Assembly: GCA_009783885.1 (NCBI GenBank)
Contig: WRCN01000005.1
Location: 1-64,000 of the forward strand
Source: Bacteroidales bacterium
GTDB taxonomy: Bacteria; Bacteroidota; Bacteroidia; Bacteroidales; P3
Reading direction: 5' to 3'
Length of the DNA: 64,000 nt
Part shown: positions 1-7,620 of the stretch, piece after piece
How the letters are laid out: every line of letters begins with the position of its first letter
Numbering within the stretch: position 1 is the stretch's first letter
Made by a program: the position numbers and the translations under genes
The notes under the pieces: generated by a model
Database searches by the model: none
What the model was told of the DNA's origin: nothing
What the model saw: the letters and a program-made list of their open reading frames with translations, nothing else

Positions 1-66
1 CAACTTCAAAATGACCTTAAATTTTGCCTCTGAAATCTTAGCGTGTTTTATGTATTTGTTTTTCAT
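1..66 (-). CDS. N-terminus of an IS1595-like transposase (partial)
   Basis: A reading frame opens with ATG at 66 and runs off the left edge, giving about 22 residues that begin MKNKYIKHAKISEAKF. This Lys/Ile-rich opening resembles the start of IS1595-family transposases of Bacteroidota, as I remember them. A consensus -7 box (TATCTTTG on the minus strand, 87-94) stands about 20 nt upstream, which supports a real gene start. The neighbouring AbiH gene lacks its front half, as expected if an insertion sequence landed in it. Only 22 residues are visible, so the family call is tentative. Confidence 0.4.
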   Translation of the reverse strand, partial: MKNKYIKHAKISEAKFKVILKL

Positions 67-86
67 TAATTCTCAATTAGATAATG

Positions 87-94
87 CAAAGATA
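87..94 (-). promoter_or_regulatory. -7 box for the leftward gene
   Basis: TATCTTTG read on the minus strand, followed by CA. It matches the Bacteroidota -7 consensus TAnnTTTG and lies about 20 nt upstream of the ATG at 66. Confidence 0.5.
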
Positions 95-111
95 CGCATT
101 TTATTCTAATC

Positions 112-705
112 TTGAACCTAAAAGAAATACTAATGGATAAGAATTATTCTTTTACTCATGGATTTCATTTGATGCCAGAACAAATTTTATTTTTAAACTT
201 CAATTATACAGATACTGAAAGTAGATATTATGACTATCCCATTACCTCGCGAGAAATAGAATCCGAAAGACTTTTAATACATATTCATGGCGAGTTAAAT
301 GATGATGACAATCCCATTATTTTTGGCTATGGAGATGAAATCTCCAATAAATACAAAGAACTTGAAGAAGAGAACGAAAATAAGCTCCTCGAAAACATCA
401 AATCTATTAGATACTTAGAAACGGATAACTATAAAAGACTCTTAAATTTTATTGATTCTGACAAATATCAAATCTTCATAATGGGACATTCGTGCGGTAT
501 CTCAGATAGAACTTTATTAAATACAATATTTGAACATGAAAATTGTATTTCAATAAAAGTGTTTTATCATCAAAAAAATGAAACCGAAGATGATTATAGC
601 AATGTCATAAGAAATATATCTCGAAATTTTGGCAAAAAGTCTGAAATGAGAGAAAAAGTGGTTAATAAAAGCTATTGTGAACCGTTGCTACAAAAAACAT
701 CTTAA
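112..705 (+). pseudogene. AbiH-family abortive-infection protein, N-terminally truncated
   Basis: The translated frame carries the central and C-terminal hallmarks of AbiH phage-defence proteins: NFNYT, then HIHGE, IFGYGDE and, late in the protein, IMGHSCGISDRTLLN. Full AbiH proteins are usually around 300 residues or more and start with a nucleotide-binding-like motif (GNGFD). That part is absent here. The frame is open only from position 85, and the first start codons are a TTG at 112 and an ATG at 133, with no promoter facing this way. The left boundary adjoins the transposase start, so I read this as a gene cut by an insertion sequence. AbiH biochemistry is not established, and this copy is probably inactive. 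Confidence 0.7.
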
Positions 706-1323
706 AATAATGAAACAAAACATCAAATTTTTCGCCCTAAATTCAAAATTAACATCAACGAAGGCGATTTGTTATAATATTTTCGTGTATTAAGCTTGTT
801 ATTTCTTGGTTTTTACACGGAAATACAAGTAAAAAGACACGATCTGACAATAAAAACGACACGAAAGTACACGAAACTGCTGTCGAAACGACATGAAAAT
901 ACATTTTTTGCAAGTTGCAAACATTTTTTCGACAAAAAACGACAAGTTTTCGTAAATTTCAAGCATTTTGACGGTCGAAAACTATAAAATATACCCTTTT
1001 CACAAGAAAAAACTACACGATTCAGCAGAACGTAAGAATTATGTCAGTCGAAAATTACATAATGGAACTTTTTCACGATAGAAAACTACATTTTTCAGAA
1101 TTGTGTCCGTGAAAAACGTCAAGAAGTATAAATTGCACAAATTATTTATCAGTATATTGAGCAATAATCTAAAATTATTTATCAATATAATGAACAATAA
1201 ATGCTAAAAATACACTGTTCGGGTTGGTTTTTTATCAAAAACACTGTTTTTTCGGGTCGGTTTTTTGCAAAATAAATATTTAATATGTTTATTTTCAAAA
1301 TAATTAACAAATTTGCATGCGAT

Positions 1324-1365
1324 TTATTGACGAAAAATGCAAATTTATCAAGTTTTCGTCAATAA
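1324..1365. repeat. 13-bp inverted repeat
   Basis: Arms TTATTGACGAAAA (1324-1336) and TTTTCGTCAATAA (1353-1365) are exact complements around a 16-nt loop. It sits just downstream of the ATPase gene end, so it could act in transcript termination, though no clear T-run follows in that direction. Confidence 0.5.
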
Positions 1366-1373
1366 GTTCTATT

Positions 1374-1415
1374 CTACAGACGAAAAGTGGTTGAAATCGA
1401 AAGTTTCGTCTATAG
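1374..1415. repeat. Inverted repeat related to its neighbour
   Basis: CTACAGACGAAA (1374-1385) faces TTTCGTCTATAG (1404-1415) with one mismatch in 12 and an 18-nt loop. The GACGAAA/TTTCGTC core is shared with the repeat 50 bp to the left, so the two are probably copies of one element. Confidence 0.45.
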
Positions 1416-1498
1416 TTTTTGATAAAGTGAACAATATGAGACAAAAAAATATTTTGCCAATTCAAATAAAATGCATAGATTACTTGCATCAAAGTAAA

Positions 1499-2812
1499 TT
1501 ACATATCTTCCATAGAAAGTCCAATGTGGAACTTTTTGTATGTACTATGTATATTTGATAGGTTTTCTGATTTTTCTATCAATACCGGTATATTGATTCT
1601 TGATTTTTTACGCTTGACTTCAAAGAATGAAATCTGTTTTTTTAGATCGTTTACGGCTACAATATCTATTTCATTGGCATTTTTTCCACTTTCCCAATAA
1701 TTCCCAATCATTGAAAACTTCTTACCTTCGATGAGTTTTTGCATAAAGTATTTTTCTAAAACCAAACCGCTATACGTTGTATAATCTCGTTCGACAATCT
1801 CCCGAACATAGTCGTAATTGCCTATTTCTATAGCACTCGCATATTTGTAGATAAACCTAAACCAAAAGTTCAAAAAATTATCTTCGATTACATATCGCAC
1901 CTGTTTTGTGCCTTGTTTTGAAAACGCAGGACGATTTTTTCGAATCAAATTAAAATCGTTTTCCAATCGCTCTAAATATCCGCCAATAGAGATGTTGAGA
2001 ATAGATTCTATGTCGCTTCTTGTGTTGATTGAGGAGGCAATCAGCGACAAAATAGAAAAATAAACCCCATAATCTTTTCCAAATTCTTCGATTAAAACTT
2101 GTTTACCTTCTTCCAAAAAATAAGATTGGTCTCTGAAAATCTCACTCAACATTTTTTTCAACGTAAAACATTTTTTATTCACAAAAAGTTCTACATATTT
2201 CGCTACACCTCCCGTAAACAGATAGAAAGCCAAAAGATCCTCTGATGTATATTTTGGATGATAATCATTCAAGATTTCCTTGATTGTTTGGATGTCGAAA
2301 GCTCGCACAACTATTTTTTCAGTTTGTCGTGCAAACAATGGCTCTTTTGAATGTTCGAAAATCTTTTTCATCATCGAATACATCGAGCCACAGAGAATTA
2401 AGTTTATTTGACTTTCATTTTTGTTGCTATCCCAGATGTTTTGCATTTCGCTGTAAACGGCAGGATTGATGTTGTAAAATTCCTGAAATTCGTCTAAAAC
2501 AACGGTAAAATGGCGTGTTTTAGAAAGCTCCATTAAATAGGCAAATAGTGCCTTGAATGTTTTGATTTCGCCAAAAATTTGTACTTGAAGTGCTGTTTCT
2601 ACTTCGCGAACAAACTCTTCGCAAAGTAAAACTTCACTTTTTCTTGACACAAAGAGATAAACCGATGGTTTTTTCTCAATAGTTTTTTTGAGAAGCACTG
2701 TTTTTCCGATTCGTCTTCGTCCGACAACCATGGTCATTTGTGCCGAATTTGAAGAGTTTTTCCAAATTTCGTTAAAAAACCGAATTTCCTTTTGTCTGTT
2801 ATAAAATTTCAT
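1499..2812 (-). CDS. DUF234-type P-loop ATPase
   Basis: A 437-residue protein of the archaeal/bacterial ATPase plus DUF234 type. A Walker A motif GRRRIGKT lies near residue 33, a Walker B LDEFQEF near residue 110, and a winged-helix region in the middle. The C-terminal DUF234 part contains EIDIVAV followed by FFEVKRKK, the pattern of a PD-(D/E)xK nuclease fold. I chose the ATG at 2812 over an upstream in-frame TTG at 2818. A -7 box stands at 2879-2886. These proteins are common in mobile elements, but their role is unknown; a defence or DNA-processing role is inference. Walker and nuclease-like residues look intact. Confidence 0.8.
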   Translation of the reverse strand: MKFYNRQKEIRFFNEIWKNSSNSAQMTMVVGRRRIGKTVLLKKTIEKKPSVYLFVSRKSEVLLCEEFVREVETALQVQIFGEIKTFKALFAYLMELSKTRHFTVVLDEFQEFYNINPAVYSEMQNIWDSNKNESQINLILCGSMYSMMKKIFEHSKEPLFARQTEKIVVRAFDIQTIKEILNDYHPKYTSEDLLAFYLFTGGVAKYVELFVNKKCFTLKKMLSEIFRDQSYFLEEGKQVLIEEFGKDYGVYFSILSLIASSINTRSDIESILNISIGGYLERLENDFNLIRKNRPAFSKQGTKQVRYVIEDNFLNFWFRFIYKYASAIEIGNYDYVREIVERDYTTYSGLVLEKYFMQKLIEGKKFSMIGNYWESGKNANEIDIVAVNDLKKQISFFEVKRKKSRINIPVLIEKSENLSNIHSTYKKFHIGLSMEDM

Positions 2813-2878
2813 AATCAATAGATTGTCGTTGTTTATTTAGAATTGCAACCGACATTACTGTAATGGTGGTTGCAATTG

Positions 2879-2886
2879 CAAAGATA
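2879..2886 (-). promoter_or_regulatory. -7 box for the DUF234 ATPase
   Basis: TATCTTTG on the minus strand followed by CA, 67 nt upstream of the chosen start. Confidence 0.5.
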
Positions 2887-3014
2887 CAGTTTTTTTTCTG
2901 ATTGACCAAATTTTTTTTGTTTTTTTCCAAATTAGTCAAATTATTTTGCAAATATCAAAATTTAATTATTAAAATTTGATTATTAAAATTTAATAATTCA
3001 GCTTACATCCTTAT

Positions 3015-3644
3015 TTAATTATGCGGAAGCAAGTCCGATAATAATTTTGTTAGTAGAGATTTAATCCAACCCGGCATCAATTTTACGTCTTGCATAATGT
3101 CTACATCTTTTGGTACTCTTTGCAAAACGTATTTGATTCTGTCTAACTCTTCTTGTGTTACGTTGCCTTTTCCGATTTCCTTTAATGCAAATACGATAAG
3201 CATCGCTAATTCACTCTGAAAGGCTAAATTTTTTGGTGCGGTATGTATAAACAAAATGCCCTTTCCCTTACCAATTTTAATTCTTCGGGGAGATCCGTCC
3301 GTCAAAAAGACGATGTTCATCGGCACTTGCGTTGATAGCCCTAAACGATTCAAGGCATATACTCCTGTTGGAGCAATACGTGCATTATTTCTTTGAGCTA
3401 TACTTTTAGCAATAATGTCTGGCGACGGATATAGCACCCCAAGTCCCATTTTCTTGTCAATTTTTGGATATAGATAAATACCCATACCAAGACGTATAAT
3501 CAACCCTTCTTTGCACAAACGTGATAGGGTATGACGAATGGCAAAATCCGTTCCGTAAGACGAAAAATCATTCCCAAAATATATTTTTCCACATCCTTTA
3601 GCTTTTATCGTTTTTCTTATTTGAGTATGTGTTGATTGTGTCAT
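3015..3644 (-). CDS. DUF6088 / AbiEi-antitoxin-like protein, orphan
   Basis: A 209-residue protein with an N-terminal winged-helix region (around TDFAIRHTLSRLCKEGLIIR) and the conserved middle GVYALNRLGLSTQVP and FLTDGSPRRIKIG typical of DUF6088/AbiEi-like proteins. AbiEi proteins are DNA-binding antitoxins that repress their own operon and pair with an AbiEii nucleotidyltransferase toxin. No AbiEii-like gene is next to it: the next gene in the same direction is the DUF234 ATPase, about 200 bp away. I chose ATG 3644 rather than the upstream GTG-type start at 3671. No consensus promoter is visible. Confidence 0.7.
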   Translation of the reverse strand: MTQSTHTQIRKTIKAKGCGKIYFGNDFSSYGTDFAIRHTLSRLCKEGLIIRLGMGIYLYPKIDKKMGLGVLYPSPDIIAKSIAQRNNARIAPTGVYALNRLGLSTQVPMNIVFLTDGSPRRIKIGKGKGILFIHTAPKNLAFQSELAMLIVFALKEIGKGNVTQEELDRIKYVLQRVPKDVDIMQDVKLMPGWIKSLLTKLLSDLLPHN

Positions 3645-3792
3645 TTTTATTGTTTTATTTTTGGCACACATTTATAGTAAAAGTATGCTAAAAATTGTCG
3701 CAAAATTACGCATTATTTTCGACAAAACCAAATGTTTTTCATTTTTATCCAAATGATGTCGCCAAGAAATTTGGAAAATCGGGTGGATTTCA

Positions 3793-4038
3793 AATTTTCC
3801 ACCAGCTTGGCGGAAAATTATACCGTTTTCGTTTTTAGCCACATGTAATTCTCTCGCAACCTGCGAGAGAATTCCGCCACAACTTGTGGCGGAATTATAT
3901 TTTCCTTATTATCAAGTATTTGCTTTTCGTTCGCAACTTGTGGACGAAATATTGCTCCAATTCGGGCAATATTATACTTTGCTTATATACAGGTAGTTAT
4001 ATTTCTGCAACAACTTGTTGCGGAAATTGCTATGCAAT
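3793..4038. repeat. Array of 27-nt hairpins with a 77-bp period
   Basis: Near-perfect inverted repeats start at 3793, 3847, 3870, 3924, 3948 and 4001, with a shorter one at 4024. Five span 27 nt and one 26 nt, mostly 12-bp stems with a 3-nt loop. Start spacings are 54, 23, 54, 24, 53 and 23, so the unit is about 77 bp with two hairpins per unit, adjacent ones sharing about 4 nt. Stem sequences differ between units while pairing is kept. The spacer between the two hairpins of each unit is similar (ATAyytTttC near its start, then a CA.GT-like word). No gene lies here. The array is downstream of the deaminase fusion gene and upstream of the DUF6088 gene. Confidence 0.75.
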
Positions 4039-4050
4039 TATTGTGCAAAT

Positions 4051-4250
4051 AAATGTTAATAGTTATTAATAAATGAGCCATATTTGTCCTGATTTTGTCC
4101 TGATTCTGTCCCGATTTCGGAATATTTAATAACAATTATTAAAATTGTAAATCCTTTGTTGATTGGGATTATAGCACCTTTATCATTACCTTTACCACTT
4201 CCTTTTCATCTACCTTTATCTCTTACTTTTTGTCTCGATTCGTTATTGTA
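4051..4250 (-). repeat. ~190-bp segment shared with the tRNA-Ala element
   Basis: This stretch closely matches 30391-30580 in the second element. It starts at AAATGTTAAT...AAATGAGCC and ends at CGTTATTGTAG. It covers the last codons of the deaminase fusion gene and about 170 bp beyond its stop. TGTCCYGATT words occur at about 4087, 4098, 4108 and 4231. On the minus strand, one frame beyond the stop reads KGSGKGNDKGAI, then PINKGFT and IGTESGQ, and the other copy keeps much of the same peptide. It therefore looks like a decayed C-terminal tail of an ancestral gene. Confidence 0.75.
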
Positions 4251-5785
4251 GGATTGTTTAGGACAGCGAAGGCAAGTTTATTATCTAACATATCTGCAGT
4301 TGAGAGAACATATTCCGTTGCTTTACCTTTACCTTCAGTTCTTGCAAGACCAGTTTCGACAAGTTTTTTCAAAATTCTTTGTGCTTTTTTATCATCAACG
4401 ATGACATATTCTCTATATTCAGACTTTGATGTTTTACCTTTTTCCACAAGGTATTCATAAGCTTTGCGTTCATCCGGTTTCAACCCTTCCAAAATGTTCT
4501 TTATATCCTCTTTGGAAAGGACAACATTTCTTGTTATAGAAAGCACAGTATAAACTCCGTCGAAAGAGTAAATAGGCTTCGGTTTGTATTTTTGAATTTC
4601 CTCCATTCCAAAACCTCTACGCTCGATAAACTTCATATTGTAGAAGACATCAGCTATTTTGGGATTTCTACTCACTGTCGGAGCGGTAAAGTTTTGTAAT
4701 TTTTCTAAAGGCACGATCGGCTCTCCTGGACTTTTAATTACAATTTCTTTTGGTGTTATGTGGATGAGAATTTGAGCTCCTTCGATGGTATAATCTCTGT
4801 GAACGATAGCATTAATAATGGCTTCACGAAGCAACTGTTTCGAAAGTTCTGCTAATTCTTTACGCTCAAAATGACTTCTATCTATAATTGTTGGAAAGAC
4901 AAAGCCCAAGTAGGTTTCGATTAATTCGGGTATTTTTACGAGTGCTTCGTCGAAATCTTTAATTTCAGGCGGTAATCCTTCACTTTTTACAACCGTAAAT
5001 TTTATTTTTGCCTGCGAATACTTGTCTGTAGGCTTTTTCCCAAATAACAAAATACCCCAACCAGTTGGCTGTGCTGGCTTTTTATCATCAACATCAATAA
5101 AATCCCATTTTGCTAATAGCATTTTGAATTCTTTTGAATCAACTTTATATGGCAAATTTGCCTTTTCAATATATAGTTGCAAAGCGTCTTCTGAAAGATC
5201 ATTATAAGCAAAGTTTTTTACCCCAACTTCAAACTCATTCTTTTTTGGCTGTAATCCTTTCAAATCTGCAATTCGAGCTCGTTCTCTCGCTTCTTCCATG
5301 AATTTTTCGTTGGTTATAATAATCTCATCTTGCAAATCTTTGTCAAAATATTCTATCTCTACATTGTTGCTTCTTAAATATTCTTCGCCTTTGCCTTTTA
5401 CAGTTGGATCGGGGTCTTGAATACCAATGTAGATTTTCTTGATTCTTCTGTTTACAATTCGTTCAGCACAACTCAATTTCGGTTCTTTTCGAGCTCCTGG
5501 TGCACAAGGTTCGAGAGTTGCAAAAAGTATGCAACCATCTAATTTCCCATCTCTACACTTTCGTTCCAATAAGGTAAATTCAGCGTGATCGCCTGCTGCT
5601 AATTCTCCTCTATGTGCTATCTCAATGACCACGCCATCGGCTGTGGCTAAAACGGCTCCAACTTTCGGATCGGTTCTACCCTCGTGTTCGGGAATAGATT
5701 TGTGCATTTCCTCAACTGCGAATTCTTGCAATTCCCTGATGGTATAGCGTTCTCCGACTTTAAATTCTGTTTTCGTTTTTTTCAT
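4223..5785 (-). CDS. RibD-like deaminase fused to a GHKL-type ATPase (HATPase_c_4)
   Basis: A 520-residue protein with an unusual domain order. Residues about 15-150 form a CMP/dCMP-deaminase-like domain: HAEFTLLE supplies zinc His and catalytic Glu, and EPCAPGARKEPKLSCA supplies the two zinc cysteines in RibD-like spacing. The second half carries LLREAIINAIVHRDY, RNPKIADVFY and ERRGFGMEEI, the signature of the ATP-binding domain of AlbA_2/RecG-like transcriptional regulators (HATPase_c_4). A winged-helix-like tail follows (about 430-500). In most relatives an AlbA_2 domain stands at the N-terminus; here a deaminase takes that place. The substrate is unknown. I start at ATG 5785, 18 nt after the -7 box, rather than the TTG at 5806. 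It is encoded just downstream of the integrase. Confidence 0.75.
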   Translation of the reverse strand: MKKTKTEFKVGERYTIRELQEFAVEEMHKSIPEHEGRTDPKVGAVLATADGVVIEIAHRGELAAGDHAEFTLLERKCRDGKLDGCILFATLEPCAPGARKEPKLSCAERIVNRRIKKIYIGIQDPDPTVKGKGEEYLRSNNVEIEYFDKDLQDEIIITNEKFMEEARERARIADLKGLQPKKNEFEVGVKNFAYNDLSEDALQLYIEKANLPYKVDSKEFKMLLAKWDFIDVDDKKPAQPTGWGILLFGKKPTDKYSQAKIKFTVVKSEGLPPEIKDFDEALVKIPELIETYLGFVFPTIIDRSHFERKELAELSKQLLREAIINAIVHRDYTIEGAQILIHITPKEIVIKSPGEPIVPLEKLQNFTAPTVSRNPKIADVFYNMKFIERRGFGMEEIQKYKPKPIYSFDGVYTVLSITRNVVLSKEDIKNILEGLKPDERKAYEYLVEKGKTSKSEYREYVIVDDKKAQRILKKLVETGLARTEGKGKATEYVLSTADMLDNKLAFAVLNNPTITNRDKK

Positions 5786-5803
5786 AATTCTGTTTTCCGT
5801 TTG

Positions 5804-5811
5804 CAAAGATA
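5804..5811 (-). promoter_or_regulatory. -7 box for the deaminase fusion gene
   Basis: TATCTTTG on the minus strand followed by CA. It lies between the integrase stop and the ATG at 5785, so the fusion gene has its own promoter. Confidence 0.6.
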
Positions 5812-5818
5812 CAAATTT

Positions 5819-7051
5819 TTATTGAAAAGCCACTAAAAGTCGTGCGTTTTTTTCACATTCTTCGGTCTCGAAACTCGCCAAATAATTTTCAGTTGTTTTC
5901 AAATCCGTATGTCCTAAACTTTCGCTGATGAAAGCGATGTTTGCACCGCTACGTTTCAGAACGGTGGCGTAAGAATGTCGTGCAGTATAAGTGGTTACTT
6001 TTGGAATGCCAAGTGCATCGGAAATACGCTTCATGCGTTTATTGGTTCGTTTGATAACATCTCGTGCCATTAAAAATTCTTCTTCCGGTGTTTTGCAATC
6101 GCATAAATATGGGAAAATATAGTTATCGGGAAGTTGTACGGGATTGCCGGAACGGTTGATGATTTCTCGCATTTCGTCAGTTAAATAAGCAACAACGGTT
6201 TTCTTTTTCTTTAAAGTGTTGATGGTTTTTCCACGAAAAAATGAAATTTCATTGCCCTCGATATTTTTGAATTTCAATCGTAAAATATCGCTGAAATTTG
6301 CACCATTGCAGAGATACGAGAATATCCATAAATCTTTGTATTCGGAAATTGTCGGATCGGTCGAACTTTCAAATTCAAAAATCTGTTTGATTGTGTGCAA
6401 TGGCAACGCCATTTTCCGACCTTCGCCAGTCGGGATTTCATACTTTCCACGACCGAAAGGGTAGAACGAACGATCCAATTTTTCGGCTATTATGGCATCA
6501 TTCATAATGGCTCTCAAACACCGAAGGTATATACTAATTATAGTGTAAGACAGATTGTTTTCTAACATATATCGTTCAAGTTTTTTCAACCAATCAGTCG
6601 TTATATGTTTTAGATCAAGTTTTCTCGAATCAAATTTTTCGAATTTTTTCAATGCAAGATTGTAAGTTTGGGCTGTGCCGAACTGATTGTTTTCTTTCAG
6701 TTTTGCTATCTTCTTTTCGAAACATTCTCTAATTAACAAACTCTCTGAAACGCCCAACTGTCGCTCGATATTGTCGAATGAAAATTTATTCTTTTCGAGT
6801 AAATGGTCAATAATTGCTTTGAATTTATAGAACGTACCTTCCAAACTTTGTCGTTTTTCTAAAACATCTTTTTTCTTACACGTAAATAGTTGTGTAAAGT
6901 CTTCATCGGTTAGACTGACACCGGTTGGGAAATACTTACGCTCTCTGCGAAAACAAACCACGAGTTTGATTGTTTTCGAATTGTCTTTTGCGACGTATCT
7001 GTTTTCACGAAACAGATTTAAAGTAACGCCTTCTTTTGTGTAACTTAACAT
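5819..7051 (-). CDS. Tyrosine recombinase (integrase) of the tRNA-Arg element
   Basis: A 410-residue tyrosine integrase of the Bacteroidota mobile-element type. An arm-binding N-domain (about 1-90) precedes a SAM-like core-binding domain (about 105-210). The catalytic domain has TARHSYATVLKRSG, then the SLGHTDLKTTENYL box with the nucleophilic Tyr. The first catalytic Arg is not obvious: the expected position reads CNGANFSDI. The gene sits about 230 bp from the tRNA-Arg fragment and points away from it, the usual place for an element integrase. It is closely related to the integrase at 31714-32952, and even the upstream regions align. A -7 box (TAACTTTG) is at 7119-7126. Confidence 0.92.
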   Translation of the reverse strand: MLSYTKEGVTLNLFRENRYVAKDNSKTIKLVVCFRRERKYFPTGVSLTDEDFTQLFTCKKKDVLEKRQSLEGTFYKFKAIIDHLLEKNKFSFDNIERQLGVSESLLIRECFEKKIAKLKENNQFGTAQTYNLALKKFEKFDSRKLDLKHITTDWLKKLERYMLENNLSYTIISIYLRCLRAIMNDAIIAEKLDRSFYPFGRGKYEIPTGEGRKMALPLHTIKQIFEFESSTDPTISEYKDLWIFSYLCNGANFSDILRLKFKNIEGNEISFFRGKTINTLKKKKTVVAYLTDEMREIINRSGNPVQLPDNYIFPYLCDCKTPEEEFLMARDVIKRTNKRMKRISDALGIPKVTTYTARHSYATVLKRSGANIAFISESLGHTDLKTTENYLASFETEECEKNARLLVAFQ

Positions 7052-7118
7052 TTTTTTGTAATTTTGAGTAAATAATCTTTTTTTTGTATCTTTGTATTCA
7101 TAAACTGATAAACTATCA

Positions 7119-7126
7119 CAAAGTTA
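7119..7126 (-). promoter_or_regulatory. -7 box for the integrase
   Basis: TAACTTTG on the minus strand; a TAATTTTG box sits at the same relative place upstream of the related integrase at 32999-33006. Confidence 0.45.
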
Positions 7127-7138
7127 CGACAAATTTTT

Positions 7139-7160
7139 CTACACACAAACTACACACAAC
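7139..7160. repeat. Tandem arm-type repeat next to att
   Basis: CTACACACAAA followed by CTACACACAAC: two 11-bp units in tandem. The second element has CTACAAAAAAA units at 20170, 33019 and (degenerate) 33260, always near its att sites. The common form CTACANANAAA is a good candidate for the integrase arm-binding site. Confidence 0.55.
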
Positions 7161-7284
7161 TATCCGAAAACACCACTTATTAACAAAAAACCGTATGACA
7201 AGAACACTATGTAAAGGCATATTATACAGCGTTTTATAAAAAACGATAAATTTCGAAAACTTCTGAAAACCGCGTCTGGAGCGA

Positions 7285-7326
7285 CTTCTAAGCTGTGGGT
7301 CGGGCGTTCGAATCGCCCCGGAATCA
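7285..7326 (+). other. att site: 3' half of tRNA-Arg(TCT)
   Basis: From the anticodon loop CTTCTAA (7285-7291, anticodon TCT) to the discriminator base A at 7326 the sequence is a tRNA 3' half. The T-arm is GGGCG TTCGAAT CGCCC and the 3' acceptor strand is CGGAATC. The 5' half is missing: the bases before 7285 do not pair with the 3' anticodon stem GCTGT. This is what remains when an element integrates into a tRNA gene, so the intact tRNA-Arg should lie left of the window. The fragment starts exactly at tRNA position 32, as at the tRNA-Ala element. Confidence 0.85.
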
Positions 7327-7361
7327 AAAAAAGTGCAAAAATACAATAATATTGTTCAAAA

Positions 7362-7393
7362 TTTGGTCATGTCAAATATTTTTCGTATCTTTG
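7362..7393 (+). promoter_or_regulatory. Consensus promoter of the rpmG-ftsY operon
   Basis: TTTG (7362-7365), a 20-nt spacer, then TATCTTTG (7386-7393): a full match to the Bacteroidota -33/-7 consensus, 29 nt upstream of rpmG. It lies wholly on the chromosomal side of the att site. Confidence 0.75.
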
Positions 7394-7422
7394 CAGTCCA
7401 ATTTTTCAAAACGCATAGAGTA

Positions 7423-7611
7423 ATGGCAAAGAAAATCAAAGAAGCACGAATTCAAGTGATCCTCGAATGCACCGAACACAAAACAAGTGGAATGCCCGGT
7501 ACGTCTCGCTATATCACTACAAAAAACAAAAAAAACACTCCCGATCGTTTGGAGATTAAAAAGTATAATCCCATCTTGAAAAAGATGACCGTTCACAAAG
7601 AAATTAAATAA
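7423..7611 (+). CDS. rpmG: 50S ribosomal protein L33
   Basis: A 62-residue basic protein that begins [18 protein letters not shown] and contains SRYITTKNK and KKYNPILKK, the L33 pattern. Only one Cys is visible, so it is a zinc-free type. I start at ATG 7423, since upstream in-frame codons overlap the promoter. It leads an operon with a DUF4295 gene 9 bp downstream, then ftsY and rimO. In relatives, rpmB (L28) often stands directly upstream; here that place is taken by the tRNA-Arg fragment. Confidence 0.95.
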   Translation: MAKKIKEARIQVILECTEHKTSGMPGTSRYITTKNKKNTPDRLEIKKYNPILKKMTVHKEIK

Positions 7612-7620
7612 TTTTTTGAT

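Larger units (their letters stand above)
706..1498. repeat. Gene-free, very AT-rich stretch with degenerate repeats
   Basis: No convincing gene lies between the AbiH remnant and the ATPase gene. Between about 830 and 1110 the motif family cGAAAAcTaCa and short ACGAAA/ACGACA words recur. A 28-bp imperfect direct repeat lies at 1141-1168 and 1174-1201. A second tandem pair, ACACTGTT...CGGGTYGGTTTTTT, lies at about 1212 and 1241. Two inverted repeats follow (listed separately). Short frames here have biased composition and no promoter. The tract could be decayed coding DNA or a regulatory end region of the element. Confidence 0.5.

Noticed and set aside
796..987. 63-residue frame in the repeat tract
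   Set aside because: Biased Lys/Phe/Thr composition created by repeated ACGAAA-type words; no promoter.
3793..4038. CRISPR array
   Set aside because: The period is regular, but the repeats are hairpins of changing sequence, there are no unique spacers of constant length between identical repeats, and no cas gene is near.
3884..4069. 61-residue frame inside the hairpin array
   Set aside because: It is made of the palindromic repeats themselves, with Cys/Tyr-rich nonsense composition and no start signals.
7116..7346. 76-residue minus-strand frame across the tRNA-Arg fragment
   Set aside because: Its [17 protein letters not shown] stretch is only the reverse translation of the tRNA 3' half.
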